In this document: positions 34,625-43,446 of the stretch, piece after piece
How positions within the stretch are numbered: the first letter of the stretch is position 1
Layout of the letters: every line of letters starts with the position of its first letter
Assembly: GCA_022843955.1 (NCBI GenBank)
Contig: JALHMQ010000004.1
Coordinates: 303,919-367,918 of the forward strand
Direction: 5' to 3'
DNA from: Burkholderiaceae bacterium
GTDB lineage: Bacteria; Pseudomonadota; Gammaproteobacteria; Burkholderiales; Burkholderiaceae_F
DNA: 64,000 nt
The notes under the pieces: model-generated
What the model was told of the DNA's origin: nothing
The model's input: only the letters and a program-made list of their open reading frames with translations
The model's database searches: none
Made by a program: the position numbers and the translations under genes

Positions 34625-36088
34625 TCAGGGACGGCCGAATCGAGGCGCGACTGCGGTTCCACCAACGCGCAAGGTGATCGGCGCCTGGACTCGATCCGTT
34701 CCGAGGTCCACCCGCACCGCACCGTCGAGCTTGAGGTCGGGTGACATTTCGACGCGACCGCGGGCGGCCATCGCGCCAGCGCGCCCAGCGATGTCGGTCA
34801 ACAATACCGACCCATTGCTGACGTCGGCCAGTGCGTTCAGTTCCGTGAAGCGCGTAATGCCGCCGCTGCTTTCGGCAGCCCCACCCTGCGTCGCTGCCAA
34901 GCCGAGGTTGATGCCGTTGAGCGTTGCCCATCGGACGGAGACCGGTCCGGCCAATCGGGCGACGAACAACGCGTCGGCCAGCGAGGGGCCATGACCGCCG
35001 CCGATCAGCGAAACCGACGCCGTCCCCAGCAGCGGCGACTTGGGCGCCGCCGCGTCATCAGGACGGGTGCCGGCCACATGTCGCATCACGGATTCGAGGT
35101 CGACGCCCACGGACCTGGCGGTCGCGGCGATCGACCAGTTCACATCGGCCGCCGCCACCAGCGCGCCCTGGGCCACCGCAATATTGCTCGACGCCGTATA
35201 GCTGTCCACCACCACCGCATTCGGCAGCACCCAACCCACCGCGCTGACGTTGGCCCAGATAACACCCGGCCCGATCGGTGCGCGCCAGTTTTCAGCCTCC
35301 AACTCGAACGTCACCGCGCCGTCTTCGCCCGGCGCTGCCAGCAGCTTCATGCTCCCGTCGCCCGATGCCTGCGTCACCTCCACCGGCAACTGCGCGCCCC
35401 CAGGACCGCGCCGCAACCCCACCTCGTAACGATGCGGCAGCAACGAGAATTCCGGAAACTCGACCGAACTAAAGCGCAGCTTGGAAACCGTGACACCCGC
35501 GGCATTCGCCAGGCGCGGACCGACGGTCACCAGGCTGGCGGCCTGCTTGGCAGTGATCTGCAGCGGTGACACCACCGCTTCGCCAAACACCCAGCGGCCG
35601 ACCTTGGCGCCAGCGAGCACTTCCTGCCAGTTCATCTGCAGCGCGACCTCATCGGCCTTGAGCTGGCCGCCAACATCCACGCCCTTGAGCACCATTCGCG
35701 GCTGCGGCCACAGCGCGAACTCGCGCGCGGCGATCGTCACCGGCACGCCGGCAGCGGTGGACAATCGCGCCGCGATGGCGTCCTTGCCCAAGCCATCGAT
35801 CAGCGGATCGATGGCGGTCCACGCCAGCCAGCCCAGCCCGCCTACCACGCCAATCAGGAGCGTGCGTCGAACGAACGTGTTGACGGTGTACCGATCGATC
35901 GAGAAGCGCGACGCGCGGCGCGCATCCTCGTCGTCTTCTTCGCGGGCGCGCACCTCCTGCATGTCGAGTCGATCCGGGACGTTGATGGTGGTGATGGCGA
36001 AATCGGTCGCGGGCGAACCATCCCAGGTCGGCGGGCGACGCTTGCTCTTGTCTGAGTGTGAGTGCGCGCTTTTGTCGGAACGGTTCAT
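34625..36088 (-). CDS. AsmA-like membrane-anchored protein
   Basis: This 487-residue protein has a basic, His/Ser-rich cytoplasmic tail of about 70 residues and one membrane helix (about residues 74-90, TLLIGVVGGLGWLAWTAI). A large periplasmic part rich in short beta strands follows. The end (LDGAVRVDLGTDRVQAPITL, RVGGTAVAPRFGRP) and the early LSTAAGVPVTIAAREFALWP are typical of AsmA/TamB-related bridge proteins thought to move or organise outer-membrane lipids. It is transcribed on its own, towards mnmG. Family assignment is by pattern, not close identity. Confidence 0.65.
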   Translation of the reverse strand: MNRSDKSAHSHSDKSKRRPPTWDGSPATDFAITTINVPDRLDMQEVRAREEDDEDARRASRFSIDRYTVNTFVRRTLLIGVVGGLGWLAWTAIDPLIDGLGKDAIAARLSTAAGVPVTIAAREFALWPQPRMVLKGVDVGGQLKADEVALQMNWQEVLAGAKVGRWVFGEAVVSPLQITAKQAASLVTVGPRLANAAGVTVSKLRFSSVEFPEFSLLPHRYEVGLRRGPGGAQLPVEVTQASGDGSMKLLAAPGEDGAVTFELEAENWRAPIGPGVIWANVSAVGWVLPNAVVVDSYTASSNIAVAQGALVAAADVNWSIAATARSVGVDLESVMRHVAGTRPDDAAAPKSPLLGTASVSLIGGGHGPSLADALFVARLAGPVSVRWATLNGINLGLAATQGGAAESSGGITRFTELNALADVSNGSVLLTDIAGRAGAMAARGRVEMSPDLKLDGAVRVDLGTDRVQAPITLRVGGTAVAPRFGRP

Positions 36089-36291
36089 GAGCCTAGCTCC
36101 TTGCGACCGCCGCTCAGACGCTGACAGCGCCGGTGGATCCGGTCAAACCAATCGAAAGCAGCGCCGGACGGTTTGCCGGCATGCCGCACATGGTGCGCAA
36201 GCAGCGCATTCGCAGCCGAGAGGATTCTATCGACAGCGTTCGCTGCGGCCACTATCCATTAAGGCGATGAGCACCGCCAAATGCGCCGCAT

Positions 36292-37293
36292 CTATGCCGG
36301 CGAGATGCGACGCCGCTGCCACCAGGCCTGCAGCTCGCCCACCAGACCGCGCCGGAAGGCCATCACGCAGATGACGAAGATGAGCCCCGTAACCACGGTC
36401 ACCGCTTCGCCCAGGCCGGCAAACCACTGGATGCCGGTGATGTCGGCGAGGACATTGCCGAACTCGCCGACCTTGTTCTCGAGTGCCACCACCACGATGG
36501 CGCCAACGATCGGTCCAAGCATCGTGCCCATGCCGCCGACCAGCACCATCAGGATCACCAGACCGGAGGTGCTCCAATGGGCGTCGGTCAGCGTCGCGAA
36601 GCCCAGCACCAACGTCTTGGTCGCGCCCGCCAGACCGGCCAGTGCAGCCGACAGCACGAAAGCGAGCAGTTTGTAGCGCGCCGTGTTGTAGCCCAGCGAG
36701 GTCGCACGCGGCTCGTTCTCGCGGATCGCCTTGAGCACCTGCCCAAATGGCGAATGCACGGTGCGGTAGATGATCAGGAAGCCCGCCACGAAGATCGCCA
36801 CCACGACGTAGTAGAGCACCAAATCGCTTTGCAGCGGAATGAAGCCGAACAGTGTGCCGCGCGGCACACCCTGCAGGCCATCTTCGCCATAGGTGAACGG
36901 AGCCTGCAGGAAGAAGAAGAACAGCATCTGCGCCAGGGCCAGCGTGATCATCGAGAAGTAGATGCCGCTGCGCTTGATCGCCAGATAGCCCATCGCCAGG
37001 CCCAGCAGCGCCCCGACCAGCGTTCCGAACAGCAGGCCCAGTTCGGTGGACAAACCCCAAACCTTGATCGAATGGCCGGCGGCGTACGCGGCGCCGCCGA
37101 GAAAGGCCGCATGCCCGAAGGACAGCAACCCAGTGAACCCGATCAGCAGGTTGAACGCGCAAGCAAACAGCGCGAAACACAGCAGCTTCATCAGGAACAC
37201 CGGATAGCCGCCAATCCAGGGCAGAACCAGCAGCAGGACGAACAAAACCGCGTAGATCTGAAAGTCGCGCGAGCGCGGCGCAGCAGGCTTCAT
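36292..37293 (-). CDS. livM: Branched-chain amino-acid-type ABC permease LivM
   Basis: This 333-residue inner-membrane protein has about ten helices. It shows the family motifs NLLIGFTGLLSFGHAAFLGG, IKRSGIYFSMITLALAQMLF, and the EAA-like GQVLKAIRENEPRATSLGYN that contacts the ATPases. Its ATG follows the livH stop after two bases. It is last in the adh-livG-livF-livK-livH-livM unit. The actual substrate is not known; such systems also carry amides, ureas and aromatic acids. Confidence 0.93.
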   Translation of the reverse strand: MKPAAPRSRDFQIYAVLFVLLLVLPWIGGYPVFLMKLLCFALFACAFNLLIGFTGLLSFGHAAFLGGAAYAAGHSIKVWGLSTELGLLFGTLVGALLGLAMGYLAIKRSGIYFSMITLALAQMLFFFFLQAPFTYGEDGLQGVPRGTLFGFIPLQSDLVLYYVVVAIFVAGFLIIYRTVHSPFGQVLKAIRENEPRATSLGYNTARYKLLAFVLSAALAGLAGATKTLVLGFATLTDAHWSTSGLVILMVLVGGMGTMLGPIVGAIVVVALENKVGEFGNVLADITGIQWFAGLGEAVTVVTGLIFVICVMAFRRGLVGELQAWWQRRRISPA

Positions 37294-37295
37294 GT

Positions 37296-38183
37296 CTACT
37301 TCTCCTTGCCGAACAGGCCGGCCGGGCGCACCAGCAGCACGATGGCCATGATCAGGAACACGACGGTGGCCGAGGCCTCCGGATAGAAGACCTTGGTCAG
37401 ACCCTCGATGACTCCCAGGCCCAGCCCGGTGACGATCGACCCGAGAATCGAGCCCATGCCGCCGATCACCACCACCGCGAACACCACGATGATCAGATTG
37501 CTGCCCATCAGCGGTTGAACCTGCAGGATCGGCGCCGCAAGCACGCCGGCGAAGCCGGCCAGCGCCACCCCGAAGCCGTAAGTCAGCGTCACCATCAGCG
37601 GTACGTTCACGCCGAACGCCTGAGTGAGTTTGGGGTTCTCGGTGCCGGCACGCAGGTAGGCACCGAGCTTGGTGCGCTCGATGACGAACCAGGTCCCGAA
37701 GCACACCACCAGCGAAGCCACCACCACCCAGCCACGATAGTTGGGCAGGATCATGAAGCCGAGGTTGGTGGCGCCTTGCAGCTCATCCGGCACCGTGTAC
37801 TGCAGGCCGGACACGCCGAAGAAAGAACGGAAGAACCCCTCGATCAGCAGCGTCAGTCCGAAAGTCAGCAGCAGGCCGTACAGGTGATCGAGCTTGTACA
37901 GGTGGCGCAGCAGCAATCGCTCGACGACCACGCCGAACGCGCCCACCAGCAGCGGCGCCACCACCAGCATCACCCAGTAGTTCAGGCCGAAGTACGTGAG
38001 CCCCAGGTAGGCGAACATGGCGCCCATCATGTAGAGGGCGCCGTGGGCAAAGTTGATGACGTTGAGCAGGCCGAAGATGACCGCCAACCCAAGCGAAAGG
38101 ATCGCGTAGAAGCTGCCATTGACCAACCCGAGCAGCAACTGCCCCAGGAAAGCCTGCAGCGGAATACCGAAGATCTCCGTCAT
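37296..38183 (-). CDS. livH: Branched-chain amino-acid-type ABC permease LivH
   Basis: This 295-residue membrane protein begins FLGQLLLGLVNGSFYAILSL and has the conserved GLAVIFGLLNVINFAHGALY, a central GVVVERLLLRHLYK, and the C-terminal VVIGGMGSILGSIVTGLGLG with EGLTKVFYPEASATVVFLIM. It pairs with LivM to form the channel. It is preceded by an inter-gene hairpin after livK. Confidence 0.94.
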   Translation of the reverse strand: MTEIFGIPLQAFLGQLLLGLVNGSFYAILSLGLAVIFGLLNVINFAHGALYMMGAMFAYLGLTYFGLNYWVMLVVAPLLVGAFGVVVERLLLRHLYKLDHLYGLLLTFGLTLLIEGFFRSFFGVSGLQYTVPDELQGATNLGFMILPNYRGWVVVASLVVCFGTWFVIERTKLGAYLRAGTENPKLTQAFGVNVPLMVTLTYGFGVALAGFAGVLAAPILQVQPLMGSNLIIVVFAVVVIGGMGSILGSIVTGLGLGVIEGLTKVFYPEASATVVFLIMAIVLLVRPAGLFGKEK

Positions 38184-38206
38184 CGTCCCCTCATGTTTTT
38201 CGCTTT

Positions 38207-38236
38207 GGTCAGCAGCGGCCGCGACCGCCGCTGATC
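38207..38236. other. Inter-gene stem-loop between livK and livH
   Basis: ggtcagcagcgg and ccgccgctgatc form a 12-base stem (two G-U-type pairs) around a six-base loop; flanking ttt/aaa extends it to about 15 pairs. It lies between the binding-protein gene and the first permease gene, where such structures often stabilise the upstream message and lower permease expression. Confidence 0.55.
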
Positions 38237-38285
38237 AAAACCGCCAGCGCGGCGCATGCCGCGCAGGCGAACTCACCTGGCCTTC

Positions 38286-39512
38286 TTACTTCTTGACCAG
38301 CGGGCACTTCGAGTTGGCGAGCTTCGTGTACGCCTCGTCACCCGGAATCGTCTGCACCAGCTTGAAGTAGTCCCACGGCTCTTTCGACTCCGCCGGCGAC
38401 TTCACCTGCATCAGGTACATGTCGTGCACCATGCGGCCGTCTGCGCGGATCTGGCCGTTCTTGGCGAACATGTCGTTGATCTTGGTCTTCTTCATCTGCG
38501 CCATCACGGCATCGGCATCGTCGGTACCCGCCGCCTTGACCGCATTCAGGTACGTCGTCACCGCCGAGTAGTCACCCGCCTGCAGCATCGATGGCATCCG
38601 CTTCATCTTGTCGAAGAAGCGTCGGCCCCAGGCACGCGACTCGGTTGACTGATTCCAGTACCAGCCATCGGTCAGGTACATGCCTTCGGTCGTCTTCAGG
38701 CCGAGGCTGTGGATGTCGTTGATGAACATCAGCAGACCAGCGAGCTTCATCGACTTGGTCACGCCGAACTCGTTGGCGGCCTTGATCGAGTTGATCGTGT
38801 CGCCCCCGGCGTTGGCCAGCCCCAGGATCTGCGCCTTGCTCGTCTGCGCCTGCAGCAGAAACGACGAGAAGTCAGACGCGCTCAGCGGATGTCGCACCGC
38901 GCCCACCACGGTGCCGCCATTGGCCCTCACCACGTCGCCCGTGTCCTTCTCGAGCGAGTGACCGAACGCGTAGTCCGCGGTCAGGAAGTACCAGGTCTTG
39001 CCGCCGCTCTTGACGACCGCGGCGCCGGTACCGTTGGCCAACGCCACGGTGTCGTACGCGTAGTGCACCGTGTAGGGCGTGCAGTCCTCATTGGTCAGGC
39101 GCGAGGTCGCGGCGCCCACCGAGATGTACGGCCGCTTTTTCTCCGCCGCCACCTTGGCACTGGCCAGCGCGGTCGACGAGTTGGTGCCGCCGATGATGAC
39201 GTCGGCACCTGCCTGGTCGATCCACTCGCGCACCTTGGACGACGCGATGTCCGCCTTGTTCTGGTGATCGGCGAACACCAGCTCGATCTTCTTGCCCGGG
39301 AACTGCTTTTCCATGTCGGCGATCGCCATGCGGATCGCCTCGACACCGCCGGCACCGTCGATGTCCGAGTACAGGCTCGACATGTCGGTAATGAAACCGA
39401 TCACGATCTTGTCGCCCGACAGTTTCTGCGCCGAGGCGCCACCCGCGACCGTCATCAGTCCGGCGGCGGCCAGTGCACTGCAGGTCGCCTTCAGCTTCCA
39501 CTTCATATCCAT
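38286..39512 (-). CDS. livK: ABC transporter substrate-binding protein (LivK type)
   Basis: This 408-residue periplasmic protein has a signal peptide (LKATCSALAAAGLMTVAGGASA). The type I binding fold shows IVIGFITDMSSLYSDIDGAG, FADHQNKADIASSKVREWID, VIIGGTNSSTALASAKVAAE, TWYFLTADYAFGHSLEKDTG and the Leu/Gly-rich GMYLTDGWYWNQSTES. These resemble receptors for amides, short acids or aromatic compounds rather than classic leucine-binding proteins. A GAGGAGG sequence lies just before the start; the second ATG at 39506 has better spacing. Confidence 0.92.
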   Translation of the reverse strand: MDMKWKLKATCSALAAAGLMTVAGGASAQKLSGDKIVIGFITDMSSLYSDIDGAGGVEAIRMAIADMEKQFPGKKIELVFADHQNKADIASSKVREWIDQAGADVIIGGTNSSTALASAKVAAEKKRPYISVGAATSRLTNEDCTPYTVHYAYDTVALANGTGAAVVKSGGKTWYFLTADYAFGHSLEKDTGDVVRANGGTVVGAVRHPLSASDFSSFLLQAQTSKAQILGLANAGGDTINSIKAANEFGVTKSMKLAGLLMFINDIHSLGLKTTEGMYLTDGWYWNQSTESRAWGRRFFDKMKRMPSMLQAGDYSAVTTYLNAVKAAGTDDADAVMAQMKKTKINDMFAKNGQIRADGRMVHDMYLMQVKSPAESKEPWDYFKLVQTIPGDEAYTKLANSKCPLVKK

Positions 39513-39579
39513 GTTGCCTCCTCAAATGCACCTTGCAGTGCGTTGCCTACCGAATCGTGGCTTCGAATGCCACGCTGCA

Positions 39580-40320
39580 TCAGACGCCCAACAGCTCATG
39601 CAGCCGCGCTTCCTTTGCCTTCAATTGCGAGGCGTCGAACGCCTCGACGATATGGCCGTGCTCCACCACGTAGAAGCGATCAGCCAGCGGCGCGGCAAAG
39701 CGGAAGTTCTGCTCAACCATCACCACCGTATAGCCCTTCGCCTTGAGCATGCGGATCATCTCGCCCAGCTTGCTCACGATCACCGGCGCCAGCCCCTCGG
39801 AAATTTCGTCCAGTAGCAACATGTGCGCGCCGGTGCGCAGGATGCGCGCGACCGCGAGCATCTGCTGCTCACCGCCCGACAGCCGCATGCCCTGGCTTCT
39901 CGCGCGTTCCTTGAGGTTGGGGAACAGCGCATAGATCTCGTCGACGCTCATGCCGGACTCGCCCGCGCCCACCCTGGGCGGCAGCATCAGGTTCTCCTCG
40001 CACGACAAGCTGGCAAAGATGCCGCGTTCCTCCGGGCAGTAGCCGATGCCCCGATGGGCGATGCGGTGGGTCGGCAGGTTGATGGTCTCCACGCCATCCA
40101 CCTTGATCGAGCCCTTGCGCGCGCCGATCAGCCCGAGAATCGCGCGCAGGGTGCTGGTGCGGCCGGCGCCGTTGCGGCCAAGCAGCGTCACCACTTCGCC
40201 CTTGCGCACATCGAGCTCCACGCCGTGCAGCACGTGTGACTCGCCGTACCAGGCATGCAGCCCGTGGATCTGCAACGCGTAGGGCGCGGCTGCAGCGCCA
40301 TTGCCTGCGTTCGTCGCCAT
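39580..40320 (-). CDS. livF: ABC transporter ATPase LivF
   Basis: This 246-residue ATPase has Walker A LLGRNGAGRTS, in which Arg replaces the usual Lys (GRNGAGKT). It also has the signature MRLSGGEQQMLAVARIL and Walker B MLLLDEISEGLAP. The Lys-to-Arg change in the P-loop is odd, because that Lys contacts the phosphates; the AGG codon makes a single-base change from AAG plausible. Its ATG overlaps the livG stop (TGATG). Confidence 0.92.
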   Translation of the reverse strand: MATNAGNGAAAAPYALQIHGLHAWYGESHVLHGVELDVRKGEVVTLLGRNGAGRTSTLRAILGLIGARKGSIKVDGVETINLPTHRIAHRGIGYCPEERGIFASLSCEENLMLPPRVGAGESGMSVDEIYALFPNLKERARSQGMRLSGGEQQMLAVARILRTGAHMLLLDEISEGLAPVIVSKLGEMIRMLKAKGYTVVMVEQNFRFAAPLADRFYVVEHGHIVEAFDASQLKAKEARLHELLGV

Positions 40321-41102
40321 CAGTGTCCGATCCCTTCCAGCTCGCCTTCGGTCGAGCCCATGTACGCCTCACGCACCAGAGGATTGGCCGAGACCTCCTG
40401 GTACGGTCCTTCAGCCAGCACCGCGCCACGCGCCAGCACCGTGATGCGATCGGAGATGCCCGCCACCACGCTCATGTTGTGCTCGACCATCAACACGGTC
40501 CGTCCGACGGCCACCCGCTTGATCAGCGCAGTCACCCGCGCGACGTCTTCGTGGCCCATGCCCTGCGTGGGCTCGTCCAGCAGCATCAGTTCCGGCTCGG
40601 TAGCCAGCGTGGTCGCGATCTCCAGCGCCCGCTTGCGCCCGTACGGCAGTTCCACCGTCACCGCGTCGGCGAAGCTTTGCAGGTCGACCTGTTCGAGCAG
40701 CTGCATCGCGCGGCCGTTGAGGCGGTCGAGCACCCGCTCGCTGCGCCAGAAGTGGAACGACTGGCCGGTCGCGCGCTGCAGCGCGATGCGCACGTTCTCC
40801 AGCACCGTCAGATTGGGAAACACCGACGAGATCTGGAACGACCGCACCACGCCGCGGCGCGCGATCTTTTCGGGACGCTCATGCGTGATGTCGTCGCCGC
40901 GAAACAAAATCGACCCGCGCGTGGGCCGCAGGAACTGCGTCAACAGGTTGAAGCAGGTGGTCTTGCCGGCGCCGTTGGGCCCGATCAGCGCGTGGATCGA
41001 TCCCCGCCTGACCCGCAGGTTGACGTCGTCGACGGCGACGAAGCCCTTGAACTCCTTGGTCAGACCGCGCGTCTCGAGAATGACGTCAGGACTGCTGCTC
41101 AT
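40320..41102 (-). CDS. livG: ABC transporter ATPase LivG
   Basis: This 260-residue ATPase has Walker A LIGPNGAGKTTCFNLLTQFL, an LPYGRKRALEIATTLATEPE signature and Walker B LMLLDEPTQGM. Its ATG overlaps the dehydrogenase stop by four bases (ATGA) and its stop overlaps livF. In contrast to LivF the P-loop is intact, so the heterodimer may work with one full and one altered site. Confidence 0.94.
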   Translation of the reverse strand: MSSSPDVILETRGLTKEFKGFVAVDDVNLRVRRGSIHALIGPNGAGKTTCFNLLTQFLRPTRGSILFRGDDITHERPEKIARRGVVRSFQISSVFPNLTVLENVRIALQRATGQSFHFWRSERVLDRLNGRAMQLLEQVDLQSFADAVTVELPYGRKRALEIATTLATEPELMLLDEPTQGMGHEDVARVTALIKRVAVGRTVLMVEHNMSVVAGISDRITVLARGAVLAEGPYQEVSANPLVREAYMGSTEGELEGIGH

Positions 41103-42223
41103 GCCGAAGCCTCCAGCATCCGGTGGTAGTCGTCCGCGCTCGCCACGCGCGGGTTGGTGGCGTGGCAGTGGTCCTTCAGGGCATTCGCCACCACGCCGTC
41201 GAAGCTGTCGCGCCCGATGCCCATCTGCGTCAGACCAGAGGGCAAGCCGATGCGGGCGTTGAGCGCGCGGATCGCCTCGGCCAGCGCGGCACCACCGGAA
41301 ACGCCAAAGGCCTGCGCCACGCGCTCCACCCGTTGCGGGACCGCGGCTTCGTTGAAGCGGACCACCTCGGGCAGCAGCACGGCATTGAGCGTGCCGTGGT
41401 GGGGGCTCACCGTCAGGGCGCCGAGCGCGTGCGACAACGAGTGCACAGCACCCAGGCCCTTCTGAAAGGCCATTGCGCCTTGCATCGACGCGCTCATCAT
41501 TGCCCAGCGGGCGTCGCGGTCGCCGCCGTCGCGAAACGCCCGCTCCACGTGCGCCACCCCGCGCTGGAGTCCGTCGAGCGCGATGGCATCGGCCGGCGGG
41601 TTGACCGCCTTCGACAGATAGGTCTCGATGCAATGCGCGATCGCATCCATACCGGTGGCAGCAGTCAGTCGCGGCGGCAGTCCGAGCGTGAGCTGCGGGT
41701 CGCACAGCGCCACCTTGGGTACCAGATGCCACGAGTGAAAGCCCAGCTTGCGCTGGTCATCAAGAATGATGATCGCGCCGCGCGCCACCTCGCTGCCGGT
41801 GCCCGCCGTGGTCGGGATCGCGATCAGCGGCGCTACGCGGTCGCTGATCTTCGGGCTGCCGCCGAGAATCGTCGCGTAGTCAGCCAGTCGCCCCGGGTGG
41901 GTGGCCATGATCGCCACGCCCTTGGCCAGATCGATCGGCGAGCCGCCGCCGAGGGCGATCAGGCCATCGGCACCGTGCGCGCGAAAGGCGTCCACCGCCT
42001 GCATCACCGCGCGCTCGGTCGGGTTCGACGGCGTGCCATCGAACACCGCGTGGGGCAGGTCGCCAAGCGCCGCTTGCAGCCGCGCCATCAGCCCGGCCGC
42101 CACCACCCCGGCATCGGTGCACACGAGCGGCCGCCGAATGCCCAGCCGCGCGCATTCGGCGCGCGCGAGGCTCAACGCGCCGAAGTCGAACTGCACCTGC
42201 GTGATGTAGTAGATCGACGCCAT
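41099..42223 (-). CDS. Iron-containing alcohol dehydrogenase
   Basis: This 374-residue group III dehydrogenase has the NAD-binding GLIALGGGSPIDLAKGVAIM and PTTAGTGSEVARGAIIILDD, and metal-binding residues in TAATGMDAIAHCIETYLS and GAVHSLSHALG with SPHHGTLNAVLLPEV. Related enzymes act on 1,3-propanediol, 4-hydroxybutyrate or maleylacetate. It is the first gene of the liv operon and overlaps livG (ATGA), so its substrate is probably the transported compound or a product of it. GAGG stands eight bases before the ATG. Confidence 0.9.
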   Translation of the reverse strand: MASIYYITQVQFDFGALSLARAECARLGIRRPLVCTDAGVVAAGLMARLQAALGDLPHAVFDGTPSNPTERAVMQAVDAFRAHGADGLIALGGGSPIDLAKGVAIMATHPGRLADYATILGGSPKISDRVAPLIAIPTTAGTGSEVARGAIIILDDQRKLGFHSWHLVPKVALCDPQLTLGLPPRLTAATGMDAIAHCIETYLSKAVNPPADAIALDGLQRGVAHVERAFRDGGDRDARWAMMSASMQGAMAFQKGLGAVHSLSHALGALTVSPHHGTLNAVLLPEVVRFNEAAVPQRVERVAQAFGVSGGAALAEAIRALNARIGLPSGLTQMGIGRDSFDGVVANALKDHCHATNPRVASADDYHRMLEASA

Positions 42224-42483
42224 GGCGTCAGCCTCCGTCGCAGGGCACGTCACCGCCGGTCCTGCGCCTGTCTCCCTGTCGCTGGTTCTGATTTTTTGCG
42301 ACGCAAGTACTTTACCCAAACTTGCTCGCGTGTGCGGCACTTGGCGCCAGGCGCCGTCGTCAACCCCGCGCGAAAGCAACGTCACTGCCACCCTTGCCGT
42401 GCCACGCGACGAATGCCGAGCGGCTTGTGATGCGCCCGCCGCACCGGTAACGTGCGCGCCTTCTCGTTGTCGGTGACCCGTCC

Positions 42484-43383
42484 GTGAGTTCCATCCTCGC
42501 CCGTCTGCTCAATGTGCCTGCGATGCTGCGCTACCTGCGCACGCACCGTGCCAACAAGTCCGTATGGGATCCCACCGACGATCTCGAACTGGCGCTGTAC
42601 GGAACGATCTTCGGCAACAACTTCCTCCACTACGGCTACTTCACCGATCCGGCCATCGATCCGGACACGATCGCCTTTTCCGACCTCAAGCAGGCAATGG
42701 ACGACTACGCCACCCTGCTCGTGCAGCGTGTGCAGGCGGGCGAACGCGTGCTCGATGTCGGCTGCGGCATGGGTGGGCTGCTGGCGCGCCTGGATCAGGC
42801 GGGCGCGCAGCCCACCGGCGTGACGCCCAACCGTGCCCATGCCGCGCACATCAAGCGCACCTGGCCGCACATTCCGCTGATCGAGGGGACCTTCGAGACG
42901 GTGACCACGGCGCCCGGGGATGCGAAGTTCGACGCGGTGATCAACTCCGAGTCGTTCCAGTACATCGACCTCGACGCTGGCATGCGCAATGTGCGCGCCC
43001 TGCTCAAGCCCGCTGCGGATGGCGGACGCTGGATCAACATCGACTACTTTCGCCTGATCCCCGGGGCGAAGAACAAGTCGGGACATCTGCTGGCCGACTT
43101 CGAGGCCGCATGCGCCCGACATGGCTTCACGGTGCGCGAGCGCGTGGATGTCACCGAGAACGTGCTGCCCTCGCTCGCGTACGGGCGCCTGCTCGCCACG
43201 CGCTTCGCGCTGCCGCTGGCGCGGTTCGGCAGCGACAAGTACTTCCTCAAGCATCCGTTCTGGGCGTACCTGTTTGCCGACCGCGTGCGCGGCAAACTCG
43301 ACGGCGTGAAGCTCGACACCCTCGATCCGGACGTGTTCCGGCGCGAGAAGCGCTACATCCTGTTCGTGCTCGAGCCGCGCTGA
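42484..43383 (+). CDS. Class I SAM-dependent methyltransferase
   Basis: This 299-residue protein has the SAM motif VLDVGCGMGGLLARLDQAGA, then VTPNRAHAAHIKRTWP and a motif IV-like KFDAVINSESFQYIDLDAGM. An N-terminal segment (FGNNFLHYGYFTD) resembles those of cyclopropane-fatty-acid and small-molecule C- or O-methyltransferases. The target is unknown. It begins with GTG and lies divergent from the liv operon, ending at a shared terminator with pckG. Confidence 0.78.
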   Translation: MSSILARLLNVPAMLRYLRTHRANKSVWDPTDDLELALYGTIFGNNFLHYGYFTDPAIDPDTIAFSDLKQAMDDYATLLVQRVQAGERVLDVGCGMGGLLARLDQAGAQPTGVTPNRAHAAHIKRTWPHIPLIEGTFETVTTAPGDAKFDAVINSESFQYIDLDAGMRNVRALLKPAADGGRWINIDYFRLIPGAKNKSGHLLADFEAACARHGFTVRERVDVTENVLPSLAYGRLLATRFALPLARFGSDKYFLKHPFWAYLFADRVRGKLDGVKLDTLDPDVFRREKRYILFVLEPR

Positions 43384-43400
43384 TCAGGCCGCGATCGAAT

Positions 43401-43430
43401 GAAAAGGGGCGCCGTGCGGCGCCCCTTTTC
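43401..43430. terminator. Bidirectional terminator between the methyltransferase and pckG
   Basis: A perfect 13-base stem (gaaaaggggcgcc with its complement) and a GTGC loop, with A and T runs at the outer ends so that both directions end in a U-rich tract. Confidence 0.9.
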
Positions 43431-43446
43431 ATTGAGGTCATTCGCG

